Source: Pseudomonadota bacterium (GTDB taxonomy: Bacteria > Pseudomonadota > Gammaproteobacteria > JAADHS01). Taken from it: DNA of 64,000 bases. Shown one piece after another: positions 62,412 through 64,000 of this stretch. The stretch spans positions 1-64,000 of the forward strand of contig JAKACW010000019.1 in the NCBI GenBank assembly GCA_021821045.1, given 5' to 3'. The first letter of the stretch is position 1. Each line of letters begins with the position of its first letter. The notes beneath the pieces were generated by a model. That model had not been told where the DNA came from and did not search any database. It saw only the letters and a program-made list of their open reading frames with translations. Made by a program: the position numbers and the translations under genes.

Positions 62412-62542
62412 TTGATGAATCCTTTCGCCGACCACTTGATTTTTCTACGTCATCCTAAGCATAGTAGATTTTCCGATTAAACATGGTCGGCGCCGCGACC
62501 GATACCTTTACTGAGAGTTGTTTGCAGGCAAATGGTGGCAAC

Positions 62543-63127
62543 ATGGCGCGAACACTGGTAATAGAGCCCACGACGACGAGTCAATGGCACGCGCTCGTGC
62601 AGGAAGCGCAGGATGCAGTCCAGCGCCACCTGGACGAATCCTTGGAAAGCTACCTGGTTTTCCTTCTCATTCGATTCACCAACCGTCCCGACATCGCGCA
62701 GCGGATTCTCGCCCTGGATTACTTGGAAAGTCTCTGTCAATCAGGATCAGTGCGCGGTGAAAAACTGCGGGATGTCGGCGATCATTGCCTGCTCATCAGC
62801 GGCCTGTTTCCGCAACGCGCATCGCGCCGTCGGGTAAAGATAAGCTATTTCGTCGAGATGGGCCGATCCGCCTATCATGAGCTGGGGCACAGCTTAACGC
62901 GCGCCACCGGCGAGCTGTACAACCACCTGTCGCAGGATTTCGTGTCGTTGATGGACGTCTTGCAGACCATGCGCGGAATGGAAGCCGCGGTACAGACCTT
63001 TTCCCCGCTGGATGCGCACGATCTGTGGCAGGACACCGGCAGCCAAGTCGCGTTCCGCTCGCTACGCCACCACAGCCCGGATGCCATCCCGGTACCGATC
63101 GATCCCGACGATCCGACATTTCAGTAA
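62543..63127 (+). CDS. conserved hypothetical cytoplasmic protein
   Basis: 194 residues from the ATG at 62543; an ATG at 62483 in the same frame is also possible. No signal or membrane helix. Mostly helical (YLVFLLIRFTNRPDIAQRIL, VKISYFVEMGRSAYHELGHS, LYNHLSQDFVSLMDVLQTM), ending in a Pro/Asp-rich tail. No domain recognised. Followed by a strong terminator-like palindrome. Placed between the outer-membrane paralogs and a PP-loop gene. Confidence 0.65.
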   Translation: MARTLVIEPTTTSQWHALVQEAQDAVQRHLDESLESYLVFLLIRFTNRPDIAQRILALDYLESLCQSGSVRGEKLRDVGDHCLLISGLFPQRASRRRVKISYFVEMGRSAYHELGHSLTRATGELYNHLSQDFVSLMDVLQTMRGMEAAVQTFSPLDAHDLWQDTGSQVAFRSLRHHSPDAIPVPIDPDDPTFQ

Positions 63128-63135
63128 ATTTACTG

Positions 63136-63180
63136 GGGGTCAGGCCTCTAATTAGAGGCCTGACCCCACCGGCGTTTTTT
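63136..63180 (+). terminator. perfect 32-nt palindrome with T-run
   Basis: Positions 63136-63167 form a perfect palindrome of two 16-nt arms that begins GGGGTCAGGCCTCT. Seven nt later a run of six T follows (63175-63180), so it should work as a Rho-independent terminator for the preceding gene. Its arm resembles the GGGGTCAGGTCT end of the RAYT remnant at 20080-20524. Confidence 0.65.
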
Positions 63181-63228
63181 GTTAGGATAGCGCCACTCCG
63201 TAGCTCTGCTTCGCAATTACATCTCGTC

Positions 63229-64000
63229 ATGACTCAGCCACGCAAAGCCGTCGCCTTGATTTCGGGTGGCCTCGACTCCATGCTCGCCGCGCGAGTGATT
63301 CAAAACCAAGGCATTCACGTCGAAGGTTTGAATTTCTACACCGGCTTCTGCGTCGAGGGTCACACTCACGCCATCCGCGCCAAGGACCAGCGGGCGCAAA
63401 AGCGCAACAACGCGCTGTGGGCAGCCAAGCAACTGGGCATCAAGCTGCACATCATCGACGTCGTAGAACCCTACAAGGACGTGCTGCTCAATCCGAAGCA
63501 CGGCTATGGCGCCAACATGAACCCGTGCCTGGACTGCAAAGGCCTCATGGTCGGTCAAGCCATGGCGTGGATGCAGGAGAACGAGTTCGATTTCATCATC
63601 ACGGGCGAAGTCATCGGCCAGCGACCCATGTCCCAAGGTCGAGAAAAGATGCCCGTCGTTTCCCGTGAGTCGGGCGCGGGCGAACTGTTGCTGCGACCGC
63701 TGTGCGCGCAATTGTTGCCGCCGACGCTGCCCGAGAAAAACGGCTGGGTCGACCGCGACAAGCTGTTGGCGTTCAACGGTCGGTCGCGCAAGCCACAGAT
63801 CGCCTTGGCGGCGGAATTCGGTTTTGATGACTATGCCCAACCGGCCGGCGGATGCTGTTTTCTTACCGACGAGCGTTACTCCGCCAAACTGAAAGATTTG
63901 TGGCAAGGTCGCGGCAAGCGCGACTATGAACTGGATGACATCATGTTGCTGAAAGTCGGGCGCCATATTCGTCCGCGGCCGCATTTCAAACTGATCATCG
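63229..64000 (+). CDS. PP-loop ATPase, tRNA-thiolation type (cut by right edge)
   Basis: 257 codons are visible and open to the edge. KAVALISGGLDSMLAARVI has the SGGxDS PP-loop for ATP. NMNPCLDCKGLM and PAGGCCFLTDE supply Cys residues like those of MnmA/ThiI-type sulfur-transfer enzymes, and FIITGEVIGQRPMSQG is a conserved block of the MnmA-like family often annotated tRNA methyltransferase or ThiI-like. Such enzymes adenylate tRNA uridine for thiolation. The C-terminus is missing, so the exact subgroup cannot be fixed. Confidence 0.8.
   Translation, partial: MTQPRKAVALISGGLDSMLAARVIQNQGIHVEGLNFYTGFCVEGHTHAIRAKDQRAQKRNNALWAAKQLGIKLHIIDVVEPYKDVLLNPKHGYGANMNPCLDCKGLMVGQAMAWMQENEFDFIITGEVIGQRPMSQGREKMPVVSRESGAGELLLRPLCAQLLPPTLPEKNGWVDRDKLLAFNGRSRKPQIALAAEFGFDDYAQPAGGCCFLTDERYSAKLKDLWQGRGKRDYELDDIMLLKVGRHIRPRPHFKLII

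Noticed and set aside
63217-63984. 255-codon open frame on the minus strand at the right edge
   Set aside because: The plus strand of the same stretch encodes a PP-loop protein with SGGLDS and conserved Cys; the minus frame has no recognisable motif.

Overview
The window is chromosomal DNA from a gammaproteobacterium. This is inferred from gene order: rpsU-yqeY-dnaG-rpoD followed by a CAU-anticodon tRNA, lptD-surA-pdxA-rsmA, and glyQ-glyS-gmhB-plsC. Codon use is GC-rich. Short extragenic palindromes of two REP families, plus a broken REP-type transposase, add a Pseudomonas/Xanthomonas-like flavour, but I cannot name the genus. There are no rRNA genes, prophage, plasmid functions or CRISPR array.

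Layout. (1) 1-8.5 kb, minus strand: a ribbon-helix-helix protein with a triple operator heads an operon of DUF1302 protein, RND/MMPL transporter, outer-membrane protein and a TPR-barrel fusion, a likely envelope export system for a hydrophobic substrate. (2) 8.6-14.2 kb, plus: TlpA thioredoxin, DUF4266 lipoprotein, His-tailed lipoprotein, DUF3570 protein, DsbD-like membrane protein and a PspF-like sigma-54 activator; a sigma-54 promoter and a palindrome sit in front of tlpA, so the operon seems to carry its own activator. (3) 14.3-20.6 kb: AAA/DUF4143 ATPase, LolA-like protein, beta-CASP nuclease, LuxR-type regulator, Phd/VapC toxin-antitoxin pair, REP elements and a RAYT remnant. (4) 20.6-24 kb: AT-richer stretch with three orphan secreted proteins, one with two CRP-type sites upstream. 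(5) 24-29.5 kb: molybdopterin genes moaA-moaC-moaD-moaE plus a phosphatase on the minus strand, and a kelch protein with moeB on the plus strand. (6) 29.5-35.1 kb: rpsU, yqeY, dnaG, rpoD, an HNH protein and a tRNA-Ile(CAU) gene split by a 234-nt group I intron. (7) 35.3-41.5 kb: PilZ protein, a large conserved protein, pentapeptide protein, GCS2-type ligase, AspA/AstE-type hydrolase, and amgK on the other strand. (8) 41.6-47 kb: lptD, surA, pdxA, rsmA. (9) 47.07-53.57 kb: a compact six-gene operon of PqqD-like protein, ATP-grasp ligase, PLP decarboxylase, urea-transporter/M23 fusion, putative outer-membrane protein and TPR protein; it looks like a peptide or amino-acid modification system and is the best candidate for something undescribed. 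(10) 53.6-64 kb: Crp/Fnr regulator, YceI, membrane protein, plsC, gmhB, glyS, glyQ, a convergent pair of paralogous outer-membrane proteins, a hypothetical protein and a PP-loop enzyme cut by the right edge.

The two strongest observations are the Azoarcus-type group I intron in the tRNA downstream of rpoD, whose P1-P9 helices can be paired by hand, and the PqqD/ATP-grasp/decarboxylase/UT-M23 operon. The sigma-54 circuit around tlpA is a third. All functional statements rest on motifs read by eye; no database search was possible.
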